Source of the DNA: Aquanectria penicillioides
Lineage: Eukaryota; Ascomycota; Sordariomycetes; Hypocreales; Nectriaceae
Assembly: GCA_003415625.1 (NCBI GenBank)
Contig: PYIU01000005.1
Span: 1,741,001 to 1,805,000 of the forward strand
Reading direction: 5' to 3'
DNA length: 64,000 nt
Positions 11,937 through 21,804 of this stretch are shown in pieces. The translations under genes and the position numbers were made by a program. The notes beneath the pieces were generated by a model. That model was not told the DNA's origin. It searched no databases and worked only from the letters and a program-made list of their open reading frames with translations. Each line of letters starts with the position of its first letter. Positions within the stretch are counted from its first letter, which is position 1.

Positions 11937-14578
11937 TCACACTTCCTCATTCTCCCAGTCCGCCTCCCTAAACATGGGCCCCTTTTGGCCTCCGCTCACT
12001 TCTAGCCTTTCAAGAAACTCTGGTGGCACCGTAGGAATGTATTTCCGTTCCCGTTCCCGGTTCAAGCCTCCAAACCCTGCTCCGTATGATACGAGCATGT
12101 CCGTCACAGAAGGTAGTACAAATGGTAGCATTAAAGCCGGGTCTAAGAGCAAATGCTCTGGCGCGTCGTCGTCGTCGTCGTCATAATATTCATCTCCGTG
12201 AACGCTTCCTGGGCTCTGAAAACTGGCAGGAGTATCTAAGCCGTTGCCGTTTGACCGACTCTTGACGGGCGTCACGGGACTGCTGTCCTGACCCGACTTC
12301 GGCAGCGGTGAGGCCATTCCACTGCGTCGTCTGTCTCGCTTAAGCGCGGCCTCTTTCTGAATTGCGACGAGGTATTTCATGGCACTTTTTGGCAGCCCCT
12401 TTTCACCCACCTCAGGTCGGTAGTGATTGGCCGTGTGGATGAGCTGTTGTGGACTGAGCCTCTTCAGCTGCTGAAGTGTGCCCACCAGCGCCTCCAGGTC
12501 ATCCGCGTCCAGGGATGAGAAGCACTGGAGCCACTGTAATAGCTGGATCACAGGTGCCAGGTGTCTCCGGGCGGCGTCCATTGTCGTTTCTCCCGAGGAT
12601 CGGGTCTCTCCTCCCTCAAAATGCTCAGCCTGTCTATTGTTGGTACGAGCCCAGTCTTCTAGTATTGAAATGTTCATGCGGATCTGCATGGCCTTGGTTC
12701 TGGCCAAGTACTTGCGATTAGACATGACTCGGTTGAAGAGCTCGGCTCCGATCCAGTAGAGAAGCTGTGAGACGATTTGTGTCGTAATTACTGAGTGAAT
12801 GTCATACAAGTCCAGCACGAACAAAGTAGAGGAGAGGAGTGAAGTGACGTTTCTTGGCGCTGGCTTCGCTCGCTGCTTCGGTGACGGAGGGCGGAACCGC
12901 TTCTCTAAAGGTTCTTCCTTCACCTGGGCCTTTCGCTTAAACAGTTTCCATTCGTTCTGGAAGGTGATGTCCTCGAATCCAGGAATGGTCTCGTGATCAA
13001 GCATCGCCGAATCCAACACCTTGTCCAAACGTCTCTCAGCATCTCGGACAATCAAGATAAAAATCTCATTGATCAACTCAGCAAGCTGTGCCTGAAACTC
13101 CGGGTAGCTTCGACAAGGCCCGAATCTTTCTTTAGGTAGTGAAGTAGAAGGGTTGCGTTTGAGATCCAGAAGGCCAGTATCGTCATATCCCATTGGCATC
13201 TCTCAACAACCTCATTGATGAGATCCATAGCGGAAACAAGGAGCCGTTCCAACAGCTCCGGGCTTGAATGGTAGTGCGCATATCTTGCGCTCAGGAAGAT
13301 CATGTTCGCCGGTACGGGTTTTTGGGACGGCGATCGTTGGGGGGTCATCCTGGTGATGATGATGTCGAGTATGCGGTCTAGTTCATGCTCCTGGAAGACG
13401 AACATCTGGTCGTGCAAGCACCGGCTCCAATCAAACTCTTGCTGTTCCTCTTCAAACTCATCAATTGGCTGGCAGCGTCAGTATCCAAACGATCCCAAAA
13501 CCAGGGACAGGCAGCCAGGTAGGGTCCAGTTACGTACCTCGGGCTGGTCGTCCATACCCACATTGCCCAAATCGACTTCGAGATCTCGGGCACTCTCCAT
13601 CATCAACCGCCTGCGCATCTCGTTTTCAGCCATTTCCTCTTCAAATTTATCCTGGGAGAAGCCTGGGCTATAAAAGTCATCTGTAACGCCTGCATTGCCA
13701 ATATTGTAACCGTTATCGTGGAGGTAAAATGACATTTCGCTATCCGGAGGAACAAAATCGAATGCCGTCCGTCCCGATGATGTTTTCTGGTCTGAAGATG
13801 CGCCATTGTCTAAAAGTAATTTCGCGATGCTCTTGTGACGATTCGTCATCGCCCACATGAGGGCGGTCCATTGGTTTCGGTCCTGCTTGTCGACATCGGC
13901 ATGAGCCTTGATCAGTGCCTGCACCACGGCCTCATGACCCTACATAATCCGTCAGCATTCGGTATCCCATGGGGGGTTAGCGTGGGGTGCACCAACGAAG
14001 CAACTGGCATAGATGAGTGGAGGTGTTCCATCTTCGTCCTCGGCGTTCACGTCGAGATATTCTCTCGCCTTCCCGTCCAAGAGCCTGGTGATTCTCTCAA
14101 CATCGCCGTTACTTGCGGCCATATTCAGGGCTTTCTGTAGCTTATCCCTCTTCTCGGATTCGGATAGTTTCTCGCTCGAGGCGATTTCATCTTCGTCTTC
14201 AAACCCAGGGCCAGCTTGGTGAGCGGCTTGGGCAGCGAGCATTTCCATCAATCGAGCGTCGCTATCCTTGGGCCCCTTGTGATGTCGTCACCGAAGTCAT
14301 CGTCGTTGAGCGACAAGTTTCCAAAGTTTAGGGGCTTTGCGATGGCCGGTGTGGTCAGGAACTGAGACTGGCCTGGATATCGGCTACGTCAGTGGATTTG
14401 CGCGGGCAATATGTCGTGTGGCCATGGCGAACGAACCTTGCCAACCATCATACATCTCCGTCTCGGGGACGAAATCGATGGGCACATGTCGGCGGTCGTC
14501 TAGGGATGTGGGAAGATCGGCCGGGAGAGCGCGGGGCTTCTGGTTGCCTTCGGCGCCGGCGGAATCCCCAATATCCAT
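11937..14578 (-). CDS. DIL and ankyrin repeat protein (two frame breaks)
   Basis: Fungal DIL-ankyrin protein. The DIL (dilute) domain is the fold of the myosin V globular tail and of afadin-like scaffolds, so a role in cargo or cytoskeleton binding is inferred. Exons: 14578-14437, 14372-13997, 13939-13538, 13468-11937, with three GT-AG introns of 57-69 nt. Order: short N-terminus (MDIGDSAG, then ETEMYDGWQ), ankyrin repeats about residues 120-230 (NMAASNGDVERITRLL, then DGTPPLIYASCFGHEAVV and QWTALMWAMTNRHKSIAKLLL), then a DIL region about 300-660 (MTILAFWISNATLLLHYLKK, LFNRVMSNRKYLARTKAMQI). The C-terminus is acidic and ends WENEEV. The frame breaks near 14273-14276 and near 13101-13104. One extra base at each place gives 817 residues with no internal stop. 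The rest is well preserved, so I treat it as a functional gene with consensus errors. Confidence 0.88.
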
Positions 14579-15242
14579 GGTGATGGAAGGAGGGGTACAG
14601 CGGGACGCCGGGTTCAGGTCATGGAAATTCGCGTGTGCGGGGAGCTTCGGCGGGTTTGCGGGATAGGGGGTGATGCGCGCCGGGTGAACAAGAGCGCTTG
14701 GGCAGCCGTCTCGTGGAGGATATGCAGAATCGTGTCGATATCGTGCGAGTTGTCGTGGAGGCAGCCTACCCACTTGGCTGATATGGAGAAACAGACGTTC
14801 CGGCCGGTGTTGATTGCTCTGCATCCCTAGGAGCTGGCGCCTCCCTTGTGCGGGCACTTGGCGGAGCAAAGCCACAGTAGTTGGTCCGTGCACGCAACCT
14901 CCAGCCCTCCGCTAGCATCACTGCCTTGTGTCGCTGAGATTAAATCCGACGTCTTTAGTTTGAAGTTGATGACGAGACAGGAAAATCAGGGTCATAACCA
15001 CTCTACAATACGCGGCGCACCCCTGGCTCACCCCCCATCAGAATAATCAGAATAAGACGAAAAATGTTGCTGAACCACTGTAATTTCTGTGCCTAGGTAC
15101 CTATCCTACATAGGCACGTATGTGCCAATATTCCGGGGTTGCAAGGCAGCTAAATAAATGCGTGCTGTCCAGTCCCGGGTCTAGGTTAGGTAGGTATCCA
15201 GATGGAGCAAGGGTTGGGTGAGAGTGGAATTGCGTTGGGCTC
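14579..15242. other. Intergenic region between DIL-ankyrin and allantoicase genes
   Basis: This holds the promoter of the DIL-ankyrin gene and the 3' end of allantoicase, both on the minus strand. It contains a cluster of TAGGTA/TACCTA words at about 15098-15198. No further gene is visible. Confidence 0.6.
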
Positions 15243-16385
15243 CTACACGGCTCGCTTGCCAAACGCCCTCAGTCTCTTGACTCCACCGTCAGGAATCATA
15301 ATCAGCTTCACATGTGTCGCCACGGATTCACTGGCAGAACTGGCGAACTCGTGCTCCCTGTCGGGTCCCGTCTTGCTTGGCGGTACCACCTCCGTCCAGC
15401 CCTCTGCGTCTGCTGACGGATCTCCCTCGCCCTTCCACTCGATGCCTTCAATTGCCACCTTTTGAGGGAAGTTGCCTCTAAAATGCGCCGTATCCACCAC
15501 GAATTTCTCGATGTGGCCAGGTGCTCCTAGTTTGATGATGGTCCAGTCAACATGGCCTTTGGTCCGTGACCGCGCCGTCTCCCAGCCGTCACCCATGTCC
15601 TTGCCTCGTCCTGGCAGAAGCAGGTTATCCTTGGTGCCAAAGTGCTGATCGCTACATGACACGGCGACGCCACCGTTCTGAGCAGCAGCAAGATCAAAGA
15701 CGGCGTCCTTGTTATCGGGGAATACGGGCACTGCGTGGCCGAACAATCGGAACCGCGCAATACCGCCATCCGGGTACATGTTTAGCCTCACGTGCGTGTA
15801 CTGCTTCTTGGTAGGCTCGTCGAGCTTCCAGCCAAATCGTTGCGAGGGACCGCACTCTTGGACGCCCAGAATAGTCTCCCACTTTCCTCGGCCTCCCTGC
15901 CAAGAGACAACCTCCTCGTCGTCCTGGCTGAAGACGCCTTCGACCGAAATGGCTGGCGCGTGGTTCCCTGAGAAGAAGGCAGTGTCGACCTCAATTCCCT
16001 CCACAGTGCCTGAAGCCACACCCAATCGCACAATAACCCAGTCAAACGGCTCAGAGTTGTGTCGTCTCGTCTCCCAGCCATCATACCAGGCACCTGTGAA
16101 AACCATCTTGCCCGGTTGGCGGATTGGAGGAGTAGGAGTTACAAGGTTGACAGCCTCGGCAAACCATTGATCCGAGAAGGCGAGGATCTTACCTCCCAAG
16201 GTACCAGATATTAAATCTGTAGTTAAATATCGCCCTGTCAGTAATCAAGCTTGACGTTGCGCAGAGCAGAGATGGCTCTCACCAATGCATGTTGATCGGA
16301 ACGCGGGGTCGATTTCTTCGGGGCCGAGCGAAGTGGACTTGACATTGTCAAGCTTATAATCAATCTCATCCGCAATGGAAGCCAT
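15243..16385 (-). CDS. alc-1: Allantoicase
   Basis: Allantoicase (allantoate amidinohydrolase, EC 3.5.3.4) hydrolyses allantoate to ureidoglycolate and urea in purine (urate to urea) breakdown. Exon 1 is 16385-16283 and exon 2 is 16216-15243, separated by a 66-nt intron; the product is 358 residues, the usual fungal length. The protein is two copies of the allantoicase repeat. Each copy carries a DGWET-R motif followed by a DW-I-LG strand: YDGWETRRHN then FDWVIVRLG in the first, and GDGWETARSR then VDWTIIKLG in the second. Each ends in HV(R/K)L-M-PDGG (YTHVRLNMYPDGG, THVKLIMIPDGG). The start MASIADEID is the first ATG of its frame after the leader. The identification is firm. The promoter carries candidate GATA-factor and Zn2Cys6 sites (see 16562-16574 and 16636-16647). 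Confidence 0.96.
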
Positions 16386-16561
16386 GGTGAATGGTCGCGT
16401 GAGTGAACGGATGTGGACGAGTGTAAATGTGATCAGCAACAACAAGATTTAATTTTTTTCTTCTTCCAGAAACAAAACAGGGCGTCAGGCTATTCTTAAA
16501 CTAGGCAAGCCACGCAGTGTAACTCTGGGCGAGGAATCGGGTATGCTTCACTCATAATTCC

Positions 16562-16574
16562 TTATCTTTTATCA
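16562..16574 (-). promoter_or_regulatory. Paired HGATAR sites upstream of allantoicase
   Basis: On the minus strand two HGATAR words, TGATAA and AGATAA, lie one base apart, about 180 nt upstream of the allantoicase start codon. Close GATA pairs are the preferred binding arrangement of the nitrogen regulator NIT2/AreA, which activates purine catabolic genes when ammonium is scarce. The sites are seen directly; binding is inferred. Confidence 0.55.
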
Positions 16575-16635
16575 CATAATAATTACTCGCAGCATCACGC
16601 TCGAGAGGCCGCAGCCGGAGGTGAGGGGACGATCG

Positions 16636-16647
16636 CGGCCAATTCCG
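16636..16647. promoter_or_regulatory. CGG-N6-CCG palindrome (UaY/PCO-1-type site), overlapping CCAAT
   Basis: The bases CGG and CCG are separated by exactly six bases, followed by A, about 250 nt upstream of the allantoicase start. The published UaY site of Aspergillus nidulans is TCGG-N6-CCGA, so this matches all but the first base. A CCAAT word lies in the spacer. One chance match per few kb is expected, so the call rests on its location. Confidence 0.45.
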
Positions 16648-16890
16648 ATGGCCGGCGGCGCTCTTCGACAGCGAGTTCAGCGCCGCCGCCGTGCCGATGC
16701 TATGGCAAACGAGCAAGCACTAGCAGCATCGGGCCCGGGGCGCGGGCTGCTATTGGATGCTATAGAGGCTTCCAAAGCATAAACTCGGCGCCGACGCCCA
16801 TTTCCCAAGGGTGTCTCCAGGATCCCTGGGGATGAAGCAAAGCTGGGGAAGCTTCGCCGGGCAGGTCTGATTGATCCGGTCGGCGAGTGA

Positions 16891-16925
16891 GTGGACAGTG
16901 GACAGTGGACAGTGGATAGTGGACG
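16891..16925. repeat. Tandem repeat, 7-base unit GTGGACA
   Basis: The unit GTGGACA occurs about three times perfectly, then degenerates (GTGGATA, GTGGACG). It lies in the promoter region between the divergent allantoicase and cytochrome b561 genes. Confidence 0.85.
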
Positions 16926-17006
16926 GATGGGGAGAGGGGCCTAAAAGCAGAGAGGGCGCGCGGCATTTCTCGGGGCCCCACGGAACGATGGGGATGTTGG
17001 TACGTA

Positions 17007-17060
17007 GTCGTGCCAGTGGTCGTGCCAGTGGTCGTGCCAGTGGTCGTGGTAGTGGTCGTG
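17007..17060. repeat. Tandem repeat, 12-base unit GTCGTGCCAGTG
   Basis: Three perfect copies of the 12-base unit are followed by diverged copies (GTCGTGGTAGTG, then GTCGTGTTAG). It is non-coding and lies roughly midway between two divergent genes. Confidence 0.85.
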
Positions 17061-17871
17061 TTAGCACTGGGCCTGCATTACATAACAGACGATGCGATGC
17101 GAGACGATACAAGCCCGGACTAACGAACCGGAGTGCTTGAGCGTCCAGGGCTCGGCCGGGCCTTGTCCCGAAGCCCTCTCTTGGGCCCCATCAGAGCAAA
17201 CTCTTATCGGCATCGACGACGTGATGTGCTCGATCTCATCGAGTAATAAATATTAGAGCTTCGATCTGTGACGCGATTGCCGGGCGCCATGGTGGAATGG
17301 CCCTGTCCTCCTGCGCTACCCCGCGCCTCCCACTACTGATTGCAAAAGCCGCGCGCTGATAGGCTGGAGCTCACACGTTTTTGACGGGTGTCTCTGACGT
17401 AGGAGGAGACACGAAGATCAATCTATCCGGATCCGTACGGGGAGAGTGATGCACGCCATCATAAAAAAGACTCGGCCTTGCTTGTCTTGCCATCTCAATG
17501 GCCGGTGGTCTCACGGCGCATTCGTAATCGCCCGCGAACCTGTCCTGTCTGTCTGCCTGAAAACCTGCATCACATCGCATCGCTTCGTCTCACTTCATAT
17601 CGCATCGCCTCCACTGTGTTTTGTCGCTTGAGCCCACGTTCCCAACTTTAGGCCTGCGACCCGACGGTTACTTTAATTGCCTTGACCCTAGCTTGTCCAT
17701 TCTGCTGCGGATTCCGCTCCCGCCGACCTGCCGCCCAAAACCCTCTCCTCCAGCGCCTCTCGGGCATAAAGCAACCAAAGAACCGTAGCCGTATCCATCG
17801 ACCCAGCTCTTGACTTGGCTCTCTCTCACCAGCTTCCCGGGCTCACTCCATCACGGATCACGGCTGTCGAA

Positions 17872-18720
17872 ATGGCTAGCGCGACGGGCATCCCCGAGCA
17901 GCGATTCCCGGACGTCGAGTTCAACGGCACGTCGCAGCGCGAGACGGAGCCGCTCCTCGGCCGGCCTGGCGATGCTGCCCAAGTAGAGGGCGTACCCATG
18001 TTCAGGAACCTCGTGCTTGGTAAGTCGACAAGCTCGATTGGCAAGCTCGATTGGGGTTGAGACGGAACCCCTCAGTGACGCTCCAGCTAACCACGCTCTT
18101 CCGCAGGGACCGGCATCCTCGCTCAGCTGGGCATCTTGCTTCTCGTTGCTCTCATCTGGGCCAGCGTGCTTACGAAGCCGCTGATTCTCTTCTCGGGCCA
18201 CCCGCTCGCCCAGTCTCTGGCGGTATTGACCTTGGCCCAGTCCATCTTGACGCTCCAGCCAACCCATACGGCCGAGCAAAAGCGCATTGGCCAGGGCATT
18301 CACGCCATCCTCAACTTCGTTGCCTTCTTGCTGTTGGTCGCTGGCGTCACCATCATCGAGTACAACAAGTTTGCGAGCAACGGCCCCCACTTCCACTCCC
18401 TCCACGGTTACCTTGGTGTCATCACGTCCGTCTTCCTCCTGGCCCAGTACCTTGTCGGATTCACCATGTGGGCCACTCCCGCCCTCTACGGCGGCGAGCA
18501 CAAGGCCAAGGCCATTTGGAAATACCATCGATACAGCGGGTACATGGTCTTTCTCCTGCTCCTGGTTACTGTCATTAGCGCCGTTGATACGGACTACAAC
18601 AAGAACGTCCTCAAGCTGAAGCTCTGGGCAACAGCTCTTCTATCCGTCCTCGTGGTCCTGGGTGTCTTTCCTCGAATCCAGAAGCACAAGCTTGGGTTCA
18701 AGGCACCGACCCTGACCTAA
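17872..18720 (+). CDS. Cytochrome b561-domain membrane protein
   Basis: Predicted membrane haem protein of the cytochrome b561 family, which passes electrons across membranes, often from ascorbate or to ferric iron. The real donor and acceptor here are unknown. Exon 1 is 17872-18019 and exon 2 is 18107-18720, joined at GTAAGT...CGCAG, giving 253 residues. An acidic N-terminus of about 50 residues contains a possible sorting motif ETEPLL. About five or six hydrophobic segments follow (roughly 52-76, 84-100, 115-134, 147-170, 193-209, 222-237). Candidate haem-ligand histidines are H81 (SGHP), H115 (GIHAIL), H149 (HSLHGYLG) and H190 (YHRYSGY), spaced as in the family core. The start at 17872 (AAATGG context) is preferred over an in-frame ATG at 17815. 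It is divergent from allantoicase. Confidence 0.9.
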
Positions 18721-19124
18721 CTTTAACCTCATATATCGATCTACCCGGGTGGACCGACGATACTAGGTTTCTTCTCATTTAGGTAACATCCCAACCTATG
18801 GTACGCCGCGAGGGACAAGTTTTTTTCTTTTCGTTGCGACGTTTCGCCACCATTCTACCCATGGTTTGCCATTTTAACCCTTCTGTCTTCTGTGTTATGG
18901 TCTGTTAGTTGCAAAGGGTTGTCAAGGTTTTCGATTAGAGGCGCTGGATTGGCGATCGGAGATATATCTGACCCAAGGGAAAAAATGCTTAATTTTGGAC
19001 GTACATAATAAACGAATTTTCTTTCTGCGTCTTGTCGAATTTCCTGATTTTCTTTCCACCTTCACGTTATTCAAGCTCCAGCTCACCTCAACATTGCACT
19101 GCCAGCTGCTTCGGCCAGTTAACC
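18721..19124. other. Intergenic region between b561 and M13 genes
   Basis: About 400 nt between two genes on the plus strand. It must hold the 3' end of the b561 transcript and the promoter of the M13 peptidase. I see no further gene. Confidence 0.6.
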
Positions 19125-21804
19125 ATGGTTGGCAGGCTTCTTCTTCGAGCGATGCCTCTCCTCTCCCTTCTGGTCCCAGGATCGGAGGGGAAGAAGAACG
19201 AGACAAGGACTTACAAGGGCAGAGAGTACTGCCAAACTGATAGATGCTGGAGGGTTGCCTTGACCCTCCATGGTGCTATGACAACCAAGCTTGACGAGGT
19301 TGACCCATGCGAGAACTGGGATGAATGTGAGTTGTCTCTCCTCTGCCGCAGGTATCATTCCTAGCCTCACTGCTAATCTATGTCTTCCTTAGTCATGTGT
19401 GGAAACTATGATCAACAAAAGTTGTGGGAGATGAGGATGCGCCCTGAACAGCAGGAAGTCAGCATCAAATCTTTGATGAAGGACTACCTTGACAATCTCA
19501 TGAACAAAATCCTTGGTAATCCTTATGGCGATTGGGTATGTCATTCTTATCTCAGAAGATTCAACCAATTTTAATAGCTAACCCTGATACAGAAAGAAGA
19601 ACCTGCCCCAGAGTCTGCAGACGACTACACCTTTGACCGTATGAGACGATACTACGCCTCTTGCATGGATGCCTCGGGCCTCGAGAACACCGGCATCAAC
19701 CCCTTGGTGAACATTCTCAAAGAAATCGAGGTCATGTTTAGAAAAGGAGAGCTTCAGTACATGTCTGTCATGACCAAGGAGACACTTGGGGAACCAAGGC
19801 CAATTGTGTTCTCGGAGCTCCCAGTCGATGACAAGGACCGGGAGCCTTTACGCAACGCGACTCGTGCCTTGAGCAAGTATCAAATTTGGGCGTTTGCCAA
19901 GTTTATGCCCCAGCAATCGGTTTTTGATTCGGTAAGTTTACCTTTGCGGAAAGATGAAGAAATACTGACCTGGACCCTCAAATAGTCTCAAATGAGGATC
20001 GGAGTCGCTCCTTTCATTCCTAAGGGGCTACCTCGCAAGGAGCTCTATAACAATGTCCACACTGTCAAGAAGTATCAGGGCACCATTGAGCACTTCTTGA
20101 AAAAGACCATGACGACACAGTGGGAGGACCAGCACTATTGGAATCTGGCCCGGCACCTTGTCAACTTTGAGCGTCAGATCGTCGCTATTGCACCCCCTCT
20201 TGAAGCTTGGCGTGATATCAAGGTGGGATTTCCTACTTTTCCAAAAAAAAAAAAAGCCCCCGTTCAAATCCTCATCCTAACACTATACCGCAGGGAAACA
20301 CTGTCCAATGGACATCCAAGCAGCTCGAAGAGGCAGCCGGAAATCTCGCCATTCACTTGGCCATTGCGGACCAGCCAAGCAGGTATAAGCACCAGCAACC
20401 ACCGCTCGATGAGCTCGAGATTATGTTCCCCCAGTACTGGAAAGACCTACAGAACCTGGTCGACAAGACTCCCAGATCTGTTGTGCGGGCTTTCTTCTTC
20501 TGGCAGGCTTTTGTCCAGACATATGAGGTCTTTGAAGACCCCAACACAGAGAGATACCGCAGTCTCTTGAGGAGCATTGATGGAACGGTACGTAGGGCCC
20601 TGTGTCTATGCAATTGGTGTCTCTAGGTTGCTAACGAAAGGTACAGCATGAAGAGCCCCCTCTGGAGGCCAGATGCAAGGCGCGCGTGGCCAAGCACTTT
20701 GGGCCTGTCATCGGCTCTGTCTTCATCAACCACACATTCACAAAGGAGGCAGAGCATTATGGAGAGAAAATCTTCGAAGATGTCAAGAACGAGTTTATCC
20801 AGACTCTTGAGGAAACAACGTGGATGGAGGATGAATCGAAAAGCATTGCCATCGACAAGGCCAACAAGATCAAGGCTATGATTGGATTCCCGCACAAGGT
20901 AATGTTCACCGCCGCGTTGTCTCACCGTGACGAGCAGTTGCTAACATTTGTACAACTGCAGACCCCCAACTTGATGGACTGGAAGGATATCAAGGAGTTT
21001 TACACCGGTGCTGCCATCAGCTCCTGGAACGGATCCTCAAACTGGACACACGCGGACGATTACCTCAATATGCAGGCGTGGTATGCGCGAAAGGCTTGGT
21101 TCAAGGACCTCTACAGGCCGCCAAACAAGTACCAATGGCTGATCAACGCCTTTGACATTGACTCATACTACTCGCCGCAGCAAAACAGCGTCGTCCTCCC
21201 CGCGGGCATTATGTGGGAGCCTATGTTTGGCACTGATCTGCCTTCTTATGTCAACTACGGGGGCTTCGGCTCCGTTGTGGGCCACGAAATCTCGCACGCA
21301 TTCGATAGCGTGGGCAGCACCTACTCGGCGAACGGCACCGTAGACGAGTGGATGACGGACGGGGACGAGGTCCGGTTCAAGAATCGCCTCCAGTGCTTCC
21401 TGGACAAGTATGACCAAGTCAACGTCACCGATGGCAAGGGAGGGGATGTGTACAAGCTTAATAGCAAGGCCGTTCTAGATGACCTCGTCGCGGACACGCA
21501 CGGCGTCGACGCGGCGTACTACGCGTGGAAGGCCGGAGCCAAGAACAGGAAGGACCAGTTGCTACCAGGCTTCTCGCAGTTCAACGATGACCAGATGTTT
21601 TGGCTGTTCCGGTCCATGTGGTACTGCTCCAAGGAGCGGCCTCAGTTGCTACCACAGGAGATGGACACGAGCTACGCTCCGCCCAAACGCATCAGGTCGT
21701 GGGCGCCGCTTAGAGACTCGCAGGCTTGGCACGATGCGTTCAAGTGCAAGCCGAAGGCGCCGGTGTGCCGGGTCTGGGGCAAGGATGAGAACGGTGGCAA
21801 GTAA
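19125..21804 (+). CDS. Secreted M13 (neprilysin-like) metallopeptidase with altered active site
   Basis: Member of peptidase family M13 (neprilysin, endothelin-converting enzyme, PepO). Exons: 19125-19326, 19393-19535, 19593-19931, 19986-20222, 20294-20587, 20647-20898, 20962-21804; all junctions are GT-AG and in phase, giving 769 residues. A short hydrophobic N-terminus (MVGRLLLRAMPLLSLLVPG) suggests secretion. The N-terminal family signature appears as PCENWDEFMCGNY. The zinc motif HEISH is at residues 597-601. The third zinc ligand, normally Glu of ENIADNGG, aligns with Asp 663 in DLVADTHG, while the following Asp (667) is kept. The substrate-binding NA-Y/F-Y motif is DSYY (556-559). The histidine of the late H-A/S-P motif is Tyr (SYAPPKRIR). 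The C-terminus keeps FKC and CRVW. So the fold is clear, but normal peptidase activity is doubtful. Confidence 0.93.

Larger units (their letters stand above)
16386..17871. other. Divergent promoter region, allantoicase / cytochrome b561
   Basis: About 1.5 kb separates the two divergent start codons. The allantoicase side has the candidate GATA and CGG-N6-CCG sites. The middle has two tandem repeats (16891-16925 and 17007-17060). The cytochrome b561 side, from about 17640, is pyrimidine-rich as in many fungal core promoters. No additional gene is visible. Confidence 0.6.

Noticed and set aside
17815..17871. Alternative upstream start for the cytochrome b561 protein
   Set aside because: The added 19 residues have no family support, and the ATG at 17872 has a good initiation context.
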